Shown: one piece after another, positions 55,131 to 64,000 of the stretch | How positions within the stretch are numbered: the stretch's first letter is position 1 | Layout of the letters: every line of letters starts with the position of its first letter | Source of the DNA: Pseudogymnoascus destructans | Lineage: Eukaryota > Ascomycota > Leotiomycetes > Thelebolales > Thelebolaceae | Reading direction: 5' to 3' | NCBI RefSeq assembly: GCF_001641265.1 | Contig: NW_020167535.1 | Location: 434,001-498,000 of the forward strand | DNA length: 64,000 nt | Notes under the pieces: model-generated | Seen by the model: the letters and a program-made list of their open reading frames with translations, nothing else | What the model was told of the DNA's origin: nothing | The model's database searches: none | Made by a program: the position numbers and the translations under genes

Positions 55131-56187
55131 CTAATTGTAGCTACGATACATGCCGGCAGTATTCAATGACTTGAGACATTCACATGCCTCAATAATATCT
55201 TCTTTGAGTCTGTTTCGAGCGTCTGAGATTAGCAGTTTAGCACTGCTGAACATCCGCTCAAATTCTGCTGACATGGCTGGTATTGACAAGATATCTAGCG
55301 CCATTCTCGACAATGCTGGATACAGAGTAGAATGGTCATTCCACCATTGGATGATATTGCTAACACGAGCTTCTGGTTTGATGTAGCAGTAATCCTCATA
55401 CTCGTCTGCCAGTAGCTGAGCCAGCAGTCTACAGTCTGATCGCTGGGATAAAAACTGCTCGAGTATATCCATGTCTGGGACTGTAACACGTGTCTCCCTG
55501 CTTGTCCCAGCCAATTTGGGATTGCGGTCTTTATAACTTGTAGTCCAAAGATGCTCGACAGCTTTATGAGCCTCAGATATCCAATCAGAGCGGTGCTCCC
55601 AAAGTTGCTCAAGAAAGCTCCATTTAAGCTGTGGATTTAGGACAACCGCTGCTACATATACTGGTGATGTTTCTGTGAGATTGTAATATCTGTCGAGTAA
55701 TTTCCAGGCGTTATTGATGCAAACCGTAATGTGATCGTAACCTAAGTGTTCATAATCTTGTTTTGCAGCTTCAAGATGATGCAGCAGAATCTCCATCGAG
55801 GGTAGAATCTCCCATATTGATCCACGTTTTCCATCCTTGGCTTGGCTTTCCATGCGCAGTGTTAACTCTTTGAATGGTTTCAATAGAGCTAGAATACATG
55901 TAAGCTGATCCCAGTCATCCCGTGTCAGTTGATCTTGAGCTATGTCTTTGCCGAAACTTCTTGCTGCAAAGAGATCTATTGGATCCTTCAAACGCATAGC
56001 CCGCTCAATCATGCTGTATGTTGAATTCCAGCGTGTGGCATTATCCGCAACAACCATCAGCTGCTCAATTTCCAATCCTTCTTGCCGTTGGATTCAGAAA
56101 AACTCCTCTCGCCGTTGGGGCGTTCTGCGTATATGGTGAACAGTGTTGTGAAGTTTACCAACTGGACCTTTATGCCGCCAAAGTTCA
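55131..56187 (-). pseudogene. hAT transposase, C-terminal part
   Basis: Catalytic-core continuation and dimerisation domain: ADNATRWNSTYSMIERAM, long helices, and the hAT C-terminal motif (LSIPAMSAEFERMFSSAKLL then DARNRLKEDIIEACECLKS). One TGA stop interrupts the frame upstream of the Met at 56075; the sequence beyond it (KLHNTVHHIRRTPQRREEFF) still matches the family. Confidence 0.9.
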
Positions 56188-56368
56188 AGTTTGTAAGGAC
56201 ACAGGGCACCCAGCTCACAGTAATAGCATATGAGAGTGCGAGTCGGAGGCTAAACGGATGCTATCCTATAGGTCTACTACGAAGGATACAAAAAAGATGA
56301 TGGGGAACCCCGTCAGTCGATTTTCTCAAGTATCCGAAACCCATCCGACTCGGTTCCGACTCGGTTAG

Positions 56369-56732
56369 TGTTGGGAGTAGGGACGTGCGCTATGGAATAC
56401 GGTGGCCTTTTGGCCGTGAAAATGATCGTTCTGGAATACCGACCGTCGAAGTCTCAGGACGGGTTTCGGGTTGGGTCGTGATGCACACTCTGCTTCACCA
56501 ACAGAACCTGGTGTATACTGGGTTTCAGCCCCATATTCTGCTTCCTTACGAAGCCTACAAATACTGTACGTAGGCCCATTAGACAGTGTAGAAATTCAAT
56601 CGATCTATTTATTCTATATACTGTATTACCTGAAGCCTCCTGTTCCGTTGTGCCGTTGTGAGAATTTTGGTTACCGGAGAATACCACCCGATTTTGGGTG
56701 TGGATCCCCGGTTCCCATAATCACTTCGAACA
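56369..56732 (+). repeat. 5' LTR of copia element
   Basis: 364 bp from TGTTGGGAG to TTCGAACA. Contains GGCCTTTTGGCC and CACCCGATTTTGGGTG hairpins, and TATATACTG near 56,613. Confidence 0.97.
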
Positions 56733-56757
56733 GGTTATGAGCCCGGTGACGCTCAGG
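56733..56757 (+). other. Primer-binding site, half-tRNA initiator-Met type
   Basis: GGTTATGAGCCCGGTGACGC directly follows the 5' LTR. Its complement contains GGGCTCATAACC, the anticodon-loop region of initiator tRNA-Met, as in Drosophila copia and yeast Ty5, where a tRNA cut in the anticodon loop primes reverse transcription. Confidence 0.75.
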
Positions 56758-56923
56758 AAAGCTTCGTATATTGAACCAGGAATTGATTCCGAAGTCTCAC
56801 ATCGATAAAGTGAGAAGCTGAGCTACCCGTCGGTAACTCTCAGTCAAAGGAAGACCACCAAGCAAGCCGCCGAATCGGCTGTGGCAGTCCAGCTTCACAA
56901 AGCAGGAAAAGTGATAACTGACG

Positions 56924-58204
56924 ATGGATTCGGAAACCACCATTGTCGAGCGGTCCCGAATCCAAAAGCTATCGGGACCAAACTATCGAAACTGGGCTAT
57001 CCAAATGAAGATGGAGCTCATCGATAGGAAAGCTTGGAGCCCCATCGACGCAACTTTCAAGCTCGAGATTAGTCTCGAGACCGCTGTGAAGGATGAGACC
57101 ACGGAGGATCGTGATCGTCGCCTGGAACAGCTTGCTTTCCTCCGTGATAATAGGGCCAGGAAAGTCATTTTGGAAGGCTGTACGCCAGCAGTCATCGACC
57201 GAGTAGTCGACCTCAAGACTGCGAAAGAGATATGGGACCAGCTTCAGCGAATGTACTCCCGCCGCGGCGAGTTACAGCTTGAATTCGAAGATTGAGGCCT
57301 TCTCATCCTATATGCCGCCAGCAACGACTGACGTATACGACATCGCCAAAACACTCAACAAACTCCAGGAGGATATCTCGGCCATAAACCCTGAAAGCCG
57401 CCCCCCAGATGCGAATAAGAAGAGCCGCTTCCTGGCAATTATGAGAAACCGAGGGGGGGACTACCGCATTCCAGGCTCTCAAACAAGACTGGCGAAGGTT
57501 ACGGACTTCGAGGACCTTGTCGAAATGTTTATGGACATCGAGGAAGAATCAACGCAATCGAAGCCCGTCATCGAGTCTGCCAACTACATCTCTATGGAGA
57601 ATGAGAACTCGAGAGGGAAAAGGGGTGGACGGGCAAAGAGCGGCGCGAAGAACGGAAAGTCCACCCAGAAGGACACTCGTACGTGTTATCACTGCGGAAA
57701 AGCTGGGCACTTCAAAAGGGATTGCCATGCGAGGAAGAGAGGAGAGCCGAAGACGGCAGGGCCGTCGACGGGGCCTCTCGCAGCACCTGGGGGGGGAAAG
57801 GGGTTATCGCCTCAACCAGAGTCGGCAAACACTGCCGGGATTGAGGCCGCCCCAACCACTGCAACGTCCTGGATCGCAGCGATCGAGGATGGGGAGGAGG
57901 CTACTACCAATTGGATTGGTAGTGATCATGCCCACGGGATGTCCTGGATCATGGACTCGGGGTGCTCCCGTCACATGACATATGCTCGTGAAGCGTTCGT
58001 CAGTTACTTCGCCTTGGACAAGCCAATCCAAGTGAGACTCGCGAACGGTGCAGCGATCAAAGCTGTTGCTGAAGGCACTGTCAGCTTCAACATAGCTGTC
58101 CGGGGAGGGAGGCGTCGCATTCAGCTCCATGAGGTGCTCCATGTTCCGCAGCTTGCTGGAAACCTCGTCTCGTATCCCATCTCCAGGACAGGGGTATCAT
58201 GACA
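56924..58204 (+). pseudogene. Copia gag and protease, one frameshift
   Basis: Starts MDSETTIVERSRIQKLSG (the gag N-terminal WAIQMKMELI type follows). The frame shifts near 57,285 and continues through a zinc knuckle CYHCGKAGHFKRDC (57,684) and the aspartic protease motif DSGCSRHM (57,955). It ends at 58,204 after a second frame change from integrase. Confidence 0.88.
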
Positions 58205-59818
58205 AAGACAACCAGCAAAGGCAAGATGCTCCTCGAATTAAGGGGGCAGGTAATCGGAACCGCCATTCGAACGGGACGTTCTTACGTCCTCGATGGCACC
58301 TAGGAAGGCGCCGTCACTGCGCTCCGCACAGTGGCGACATCACCAAAGGATGCCATGCTCTGGCATCGTCGGTTCGGGCACTTGAGTACCAAGAGTCTGA
58401 GGCTGGTGCACACTGTGGTGTGCGGTTTACCAGGACCAGTTGGTGATCTTGTCGACCCGTGTCATGAATGCCTACTCAACAAGAGTACGCGGGTCATCAA
58501 TCGAAAGGCAGCAGAGCACGCAGGAGGCCTCCTCGACAGGATCCACAGCGATATCTGGGGGCCATACAGGACACCGTCCATCAACGGTGGCAATATCTAT
58601 TTTGCTACGTTTACGGACGACTACTCTCGGAAGACCTGGGTCTATCTTATGAAGACACCAGGTCAATTACGAGGGATCTTTACAGAATTCAAGACTCGAG
58701 TGGAGCTCGAGACTAGCCGAAAGATCAGGATCATTCGCTGCGATAATGGCAGCGAATATATCGGTATACAAGGGGATCTCGAAGCATCTCAGGGTATAAA
58801 GTTTGAGTATACGACGGCGTATACTGCCTACCAGAATGGGGTTTCCGAGCGACTCAACAGAGCGCTGGTCTCACTGGTGAGAGCGATGCTCTCTTACGCA
58901 CGGCTTCCCAGGAAGTTGTGGGATGAAGCCCTCATGGCAGCTTCCTACTTGAGGAACAGGACGCCGGTTGGGCCAGGAGGCAAGACTCCTGAGGAGGTCT
59001 ACAGCGGTAAGGAACCGCACGTAGGCCACCTTCGTGTGTGGGGTTGCGTGGCATACGCAAACCTCGCGGACCAGCAAAGGGATGGCGACAAGCTCGCTCC
59101 CAACGCTGTACGGACTGCTCTCGTGGGATATATGCCCACCGCACGACAGTACAGGTTATACAATCCGGAGAGCGATCGTATTATCTTCTCGATGAGTCCA
59201 CGATTCGTCGAAGGAGAGCGTCTCGATCTTCCAGTTGATTACGAACCTGAAGATATCGATGGCGTGGGTTTCGACCCCATGGAGGCTTACTCAGTGAGGG
59301 AACCTGCTATCGACACCATGGTTCCCCAGAGCACTGACGGCGATACCCCAATAGGGGGTGCTCACGATGCTGGTGATGATATTTTGGTCGTTGATGGGGG
59401 AGGGTCACGTGACCACATTGTGGAGTATGGGAGGCGCGGAACGGGCCATCCCGTCACCACCTTACCTAATCAAGATATGACAGGTGAGAATTCATCACCA
59501 CCACGCCAGCGATCAGGCGACGGTGATGACAGTCAGGTGGCTGGGCATCATCCTGGTAGTATAACACTACCTGAGGAAGGGGATGCGCACATCCACCGTC
59601 CAAGCCCACCGACGCAGCAATATACACCTCAATCTGCTGACGACGACGATGACCAGGAATCGATTCCTGGTCTTCCTCCCGAAGGAGAAGAGGATTCCGA
59701 CAGTGTGAGCAATCAGCTTCACTCAGAAGCTAAAAGTGCACTCGATGAAGAGGTCGCCAAAGAGCCTGCCGTGCGGCGAAGCAGCAGGGCGCGAATGGCG
59801 ACGAGGCCGTTCGAGTAA
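58205..59818 (+). pseudogene. Copia integrase region
   Basis: After a TAG near 58,301 the frame is open from 58,331. It has an HHCC zinc site (WHRRFGHLS...CHECLL), the DDE core (HSDIWGP, RCDNGSEY, NGVSERLNRAL), the GKxP-type WGCVAYA region, and an acidic linker. One TAA (59,816-59,818) separates it from the reverse transcriptase in the same frame. Confidence 0.9.
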
Positions 59819-61376
59819 GCGTTCGTCGCCACCCCACTGAAGATTCCACCATCAGAGAAGATCCCGGTTCCAGAACGATACTCCGAAGCTGTCAACGATG
59901 GTGAACACGGAGCAGACTGGACTCTCGCCGTTAAGGAAGAGCTCTCGCAGCTTCAGTCCCTCAGGACGTGGGAGCACGCGAAGCTCCCAAAAGGAAAGAA
60001 GGTTTTGGGTTGCCGTTGGGTATTCAACGTCAAGTATACCGCAACCGGGATGCTTGACCGCTTCAAAGCACGCCTCGTCGCTCAAGGTTTTGGGCAGGTC
60101 TCAGGAGATGACTATCTTGAGACATTCTCACCGACGATTCGAGCAGAATCTCTGCGGTTACTGCTGGCAATTGGTGCCCACGAAGACCTGGATATCCGTC
60201 AGATCGACGTGGTAAGTGCTTATCCACGATCTGATCTTCACGCAGAGGTCTATATGAGGCCTCCTGAGGGTTTAAATTGCCCAGAGGGCTACGTTCTACG
60301 GCTGCGGAAGTCCCTCTACGGACTCAAGCAATCAGGAAGGGAGTGGTATATTGAAGCGTGCAAGGGGCTCGCCGAGCTCGGTTTTGAACCGATATTCAGC
60401 GACCCAAGTATATTCACAACAGCTGACCGAAAGCTGCTGCTTGGTCTATACGTTGACGATATGTTGATCCTTGGAAAGGATCCCTCAGCTATCGACGAAG
60501 TAGTCAAAGGAATACGCAAGCGCTGGCAGATCAAAGATCTCAGCGAAGTCAGTATGATACTGGGGATCCGAGTTACTCGCGATCGAAAGAACCGTCTTCT
60601 TTTCTTGGACCAAGAAGGATATATCGACCAGATAGTCAAGCGCTTCAGGCTTGAGAAAGCGACGAGATATACGACTCCCGCTGCCGATAGAACAGCCCTG
60701 ATCAAAGGAGCTATCAACGAACTGGAGACGGACCAACACCTTTATCAACAAGGAATTGGTTCGCTGGCGTGGCTTGCAACATGCACTCGCCCAGATATTG
60801 CCTACGCATGGGGGCAACTCAGCCAGAGTTGCGCGCGGCCTACGGTTCGAAATTGGAATGGGGTTCTCCACGTCCTTCGATATGCAAAAGGGACGCGGAA
60901 TCTACGGCTTACGTTTGGGGGATCAGGGGGCAATATTCCCCCAACTCTACGAGGATACAGCGACGCTGATTACGCCAGCGATCATATTGATCGCCATTCA
61001 GTTTCAGGACACATGTTCTTCTTGAACAGTGGCCCGGTAAGCTGGACTTCAGCGAAGCAGCGCTGCGTCGCTACGTCCACAACTGAAGCTGAGTATATCG
61101 CTCTCAGCGAGGCAAGCAAGCAGGGCCAGTGGATACGTGGTCTTCTTAAGGAGATCCACCGGAAACACCTCCTCGGAGGAAGAGGAAACGTCGTCCAGCT
61201 CTTCGGTGACAACGAAGCCAGCTTGGCGATTTCGGCGGATCCGATGTCCCACCGAAGGACCAAGCACATTGACGTTCGTTATCACTACGTACGTCAACTG
61301 GTCTCCTTCAGGAAGACAGTCATTGACCACGTCCCGACGAATGAGATGCTCGCGGATGTTCTGACGAAGCCGCTGG

Positions 61377-61851
61377 TGTTACGACGGAACAAGAAGGCTG
61401 GCCAACTACAGGACAGGAAGGAGGGAGGTCGCATGAGACCGGCCCTGGTACCTGGAGGGGCAGCGGGGAATAGTAGTTCCGAAAGTATCACGTGACGGAC
61501 TCGCAGGATGATGAGAAGAGTCCTAAGAGTCCAGGACTCCGAGGACTCGAGTGAGTTCCCAGGAGTCCACTAGGCACGTGACGGACTCGCAGGATGATGA
61601 GAAGAGTCCTAAGAGTCCAGGACTCCGAGGACTCAAGTGAGTTCCCAAGAGTCCACTAGGCACGACGCCACTATATAAGTAGATAGTATTTCCTTAGATA
61701 GGAGCTTCGTGCTCAACTCAATACAGTATTTGTTATATACTAGTAACGTGTTACTTGAAGCCTTTGTGTCTGATCCCCTGCCTCCTCTGATAAGTAAACC
61801 TTTACGCAAGAGAACCTCTGTGCCTTCTATCGTTTAGAAGTCAGCGTTACA
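61377..61851 (+). mobile_element. Solo LTR B (475 bp) inserted in copia pol
   Basis: Starts TGTTACGACGG and ends CAGCGTTACA, with the 5-bp duplication GCTGG at 61372-61376 and 61852-61856. Inside are two 86-bp tandem units followed by a TATA box (CTATATAAG, 61,672), the layout of a U3 enhancer and promoter. Confidence 0.82.
61489..61660. repeat. Two 86-bp tandem repeats
   Basis: Units 61489-61574 and 61575-61660 each start CACGTGACGGACTCGCAGG. They differ at two positions, both G to A. Rich in GAGTCC/GGACTC. Confidence 0.93.
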
Positions 61852-62700
61852 GCTGGCTTTGCCAGCTTTCTCCCGGTGCATCAAGGGATTCTTGACGCTG
61901 CCAGCGGGGTAACCCGCAATGATCTCCACCCCCTCCGCAAGCGGAAGATGACGGTGATCATCTTCACCATGCTGTCCGCCTGGCAGGCGGGGCCGCTTGC
62001 CGCCCAGGCGAAAGCCGTTCGCCGCAGGCGACCGATTTTGAGGGCGTCAAGCCCTCAGCGTCCATTTCGGAACGACGACTCGGCGTTGAGAACGTGTGAA
62101 CGATGTGAGGAAAAGGGGAATGGGGAGACTGGCGGGGAAGAGGAGGGTGTACCGGTGTGGAGAAGGGGTATAAATACACCCTTCACCGAACCGTTCCACG
62201 AATCCTCACCAAATGCTTGCGCAACAAACCAGCTGCACCCGGTGCGCTGGTTTCTTCACGCCTTTCGGCGAAGGACCGCACTCTCTCAGTGAGGAGAGTC
62301 GTGCGGCACCAAGGAAAGAAAGGGGTTTGTCGGTGACAAACCCCCAGGTGGTGAGGGAACGGCGGTGAGAACTTGTCGTCGACAAAAGGGATGAGCGGCA
62401 GCAACACCGCTCAGACAGCATGAGCCCCTCGGCAGCAACACCGAGCGGCAGTGAAGGGAGCTCATCATCGCCAGGGTCTTCAATTCTGCCTGTCAAAGGC
62501 AGAAGCGGACGACCCCAGCGACCGATGAGACCACCGCTTTTCCATCTGCGGTTGCGCGATGGAAGGCGAGAGCTTCTTCAGTCAGAAGAAGTTTCTTATA
62601 CTTCGTGCCCGCGAGGGAAGATACTGGTTCCCGGTTTGAGCGACGGTAGTCTTGGTGATACCCAAGCTACCGGTCGATTTTTCATTTTATCACTTTCTAC
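61852..62700 (+). other. Dense hairpin field between copia pol and 3' LTR
   Basis: About 20 short perfect inverted repeats in 850 bp, with stems of 5-11 bp and loops of 1-12 nt. Examples by position: 61904-61917, 61945-61964, 61976-61990, 62007-62023, 62040-62056, 62226-62253, 62322-62344, 62393-62412, 62428-62445, 62484-62504, 62540-62564, 62573-62591 and 62644-62672. Stem sequences are unrelated. No protein family is recognisable. Confidence 0.8.
62169..62176 (+). promoter_or_regulatory. TATA-like box inside the hairpin field
   Basis: TATAAATA in GGGGTATAAATACACC, in otherwise GC-rich DNA. Function unknown. Confidence 0.35.
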
Positions 62701-62710
62701 TGGGCTACGT

Positions 62711-62718
62711 AAGGGGGC
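62711..62718 (+). other. Polypurine tract of copia element
   Basis: AAGGGGGC directly before the 3' LTR, the expected site of plus-strand priming. Confidence 0.75.
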
Positions 62719-63082
62719 TGTTGGGAGTAGGGACGTGCGCTATGGAATACGGTGGCCTTTTGGCCGTGAAAATGATCGTTCTGGAATACCGACCGTCGAA
62801 GTCTCAGGACGGGTTTCGGGTTGGGTCGTGATGCACACTCTGCTTCACCAACAGAACCTGGTGTATACTGGGTTTCAGCCCCATATTCTGCTTCCTTACG
62901 AAGCCTACAAATACTGTACGTAGGCCCATTAGACAGTGTAGAAATTCAATCGATCTATTTATTCTATATACTGTATTACCTGAAGCCTCCTGTTCCGTTG
63001 TGCCGTTGTGAGAATTTTGGTTACCGGAGAATACCACCCGATTTTGGGTGTGGATCCCCGGTTCCCATAATCACTTCGAACA
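62719..63082 (+). repeat. 3' LTR of copia element
   Basis: 364 bp, no difference from the 5' LTR found on direct reading. Confidence 0.97.
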
Positions 63083-63167
63083 GTTAGGCCACCCAAATGA
63101 TCACACGTGACCCCGCGGCTACCCGGAGTCTACTCCCTAGAATGAGAGATGAGAAGGCATCCTTACA

Positions 63168-64000
63168 AAGTTCACGCTGCTCGTTTGATAACTGATGAGC
63201 TGCAGAGACATCGATTTCAAATGATTCTGCATCTGTACCAAAGAGAAAAGCTTTGACGACTAAGTTTAGCACATGCCTTGTACAGCGTAAACGTCGAGCT
63301 TTTTGCTGACTGACCAAGCCATCAGCTAACTCAAGCTTTTGGCAGACGGATAATATGCAAACATCATTGGAAGATGCATTATCAAGCATAAAGTAACCAA
63401 TCTTCGACCGTAGTGAATACTCATCAATAACTGACAGTACTGCTTCTGCCATATTCTCGCCAGTGTGCTGCCCACGTAAACGTTGCAAACCTGGCAAAGC
63501 TGATTGTGTTGTGGTTCCGTTAATCCAGTGGCCCACAATACCAAGAAGAGCAAGGGAATTTGTTGATGTCCACATGTCAAAACTTAGATGAACTTGACCT
63601 TCGTAGTTTGCAAACATTGTCTGGACATGAGTTTTTTGCGTTTGAAACTCTTTCATAACCCAGCCTCGAATGGTGTTATGAGAACGTGGTAAAAGATCTC
63701 CTAATACTGCATTACAGTATACTAGTAGCTCACGGAACTGCTCGTGTTCTACTTCTGAAAATCTGACGTTTGTGCACACTATCCATCGCAGTAATAAGGT
63801 CTTAAATTTTGCGAAATCGATCGTTGATACTACACTATAAGCTGCAGCTCGCTGCTGTTGAAGCACAGATCGAGGTCGAGAACTAGATGTACCATCCTTG
63901 GATTTACCGTGGAATTTAATCATGTGGTTCATTGCATGTGTAGTTGTCCTTGACAAGTATGTCTTTGTAACCCTCTTATTATAGCACAACTGGCATAACC
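63168..64000 (-). pseudogene. hAT transposase, N-terminal part (5' end outside window)
   Basis: A BED-type zinc-finger remnant (TYLSRTTTHAMNHMIKFHG), then the RNase-H-like core with HLSFDMWTSTNSLALLGIVGHW and the insertion-domain start KARRLRCTRHVLNLVVKAF. The frame is open to the junction with the solo LTR at 63167. Confidence 0.9.

Larger units (their letters stand above)
59819..61912 (+). pseudogene. Copia reverse transcriptase and RNase H, split by solo LTR B
   Basis: RT motifs: LGCRWVFNVKY, DRFKARLVAQGFGQ, IRQIDVVSAYPRSDL, KSLYGLKQSGREW, LYVDDMLILG (60,447). RNase H: GYSDADYASD, STTEAEYIALSEA, FGDNEASLAI, HIDVRYHYVRQ. After LTKPL the present frame runs 40 codons into solo LTR B. Skipping the LTR and one GCTGG, it instead ends at TAA 61910-61912 with a copia-like tail (ALPAFSRCIKGFLTLPAG). 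Confidence 0.9.
56369..63082 (+). mobile_element. Ty1/copia LTR retrotransposon, 6.7 kb
   Basis: Two 364-bp LTRs, TG...CA, a 5-bp target duplication GTTAG (56364-56368 and 63083-63087), a tRNA-type primer site, a purine tract, and gag-protease-integrase-RT-RNase H in copia order. The LTRs look identical by eye, so insertion is recent, yet the coding region has several lesions. Confidence 0.96.
56192..63167. mobile_element. Solo LTR A (257 bp) in the hAT element, itself split by the copia element
   Basis: Halves 56192-56368 and 63088-63167 begin TGTAAGGA and end TCCTTACA (short inverted ends, TG...CA). They are flanked by a 5-bp duplication AAGTT (56187-56191 and 63168-63172). Without it, the transposase frame reads straight through (QREL to ELWRHKG). 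No internal coding part is present, so it is a solo LTR of another family. Confidence 0.8.
54961..64000 (-). mobile_element. hAT transposon, split by nested insertions and running off the window
   Basis: The left terminus CAGTGTTGTCAATAG at 54961 fits hAT ends, with 8 bp CTTGGCGT before it as a possible target duplication; the other end is outside. Subterminal DNA (54,970-55,085) is crowded with GGTCT/AGACC motifs. The transposase is encoded on the minus strand in two parts separated by 7 kb of younger elements. Removing these insertions lets the transposase frame continue from one part into the other, apart from one stop. Confidence 0.88.

Noticed and set aside
57270..57300. Programmed +1 frameshift at CTTGAAT in gag, by analogy with Ty1
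   Set aside because: It lies in the middle of gag, not at the gag-pol boundary, so a mutation is more likely.
62420..62923. 167-codon ORF starting MSPSAATPSGSEGSS
   Set aside because: It runs from the hairpin field into the LTR and resembles no protein; the stems dictate its composition.

Overview
The window is genomic DNA of a filamentous ascomycete (Pezizomycotina). The evidence is short spliceosomal introns (about 45-100 bp, GT...AG, often with a CTAAC-type branch site), a gene roughly every 2-3 kb on alternating strands, and fungal-specific families (SconB/Met30, Pth11-like rhodopsin-fold protein, Ecm14, Pfs2, Pex8-like peroxin). The class cannot be fixed from sequence alone. Exon boundaries given here were checked by reading-frame continuity across splice sites.

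Layout. Positions 1-31,000 hold housekeeping genes: CLC chloride transporter, mitochondrial beta-ketoacyl-ACP synthase, NFKBIL1-like and NSRP1-like nuclear proteins, ZIP zinc transporter, mitochondrial nuclease NUC1, a Pex8-like peroxin with two homopolymer frameshifts, TMEM170-like membrane protein, maltose-acetyltransferase-like enzyme, Ste14 methyltransferase, L-type lectin, Tim13, Pfs2, DGAT1-like acyltransferase and an ENT nucleoside transporter. Two islands interrupt them: a foldback MITE next to a dead Fot1/pogo transposon (7,945-9,829), and about 1.5 kb of G-rich and C-rich minisatellites (12,466-13,910). Positions 31,000-44,600 hold Syt1-type Arf-GEF, Ecm14, SconB and a CCDC47 homologue. 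From 45,000 the character changes: a degenerate-motif protein kinase, a rhodopsin-fold membrane protein, a truncated MFS remnant, a dead Tc1-like element, an aldehyde dehydrogenase and a frameshifted metacaspase.

The last 9 kb is a nest of transposable elements. A hAT element (left end 54,961, right end beyond the window) is split by a 257-bp solo LTR with target duplication AAGTT. That solo LTR is split by a 6.7-kb Ty1/copia retrotransposon (56,369-63,082) with identical 364-bp LTRs and target duplication GTTAG. The copia pol gene is itself split near its 3' end by a second, 475-bp solo LTR with target duplication GCTGG. Removing each insertion with one copy of its duplication restores the surrounding reading frame. 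Between the pol stop and the 3' LTR lie about 800 bp packed with short perfect hairpins of unrelated stem sequence. This is the most unusual signal in the window.

The housekeeping genes do not form a pathway cluster; several share divergent promoters or convergent 3' ends. Four places (two in the Pex8-like gene, one in the metacaspase, possibly one in Tim13) would each be put right by one extra G/C in a run, which suggests assembly undercalls rather than gene death.
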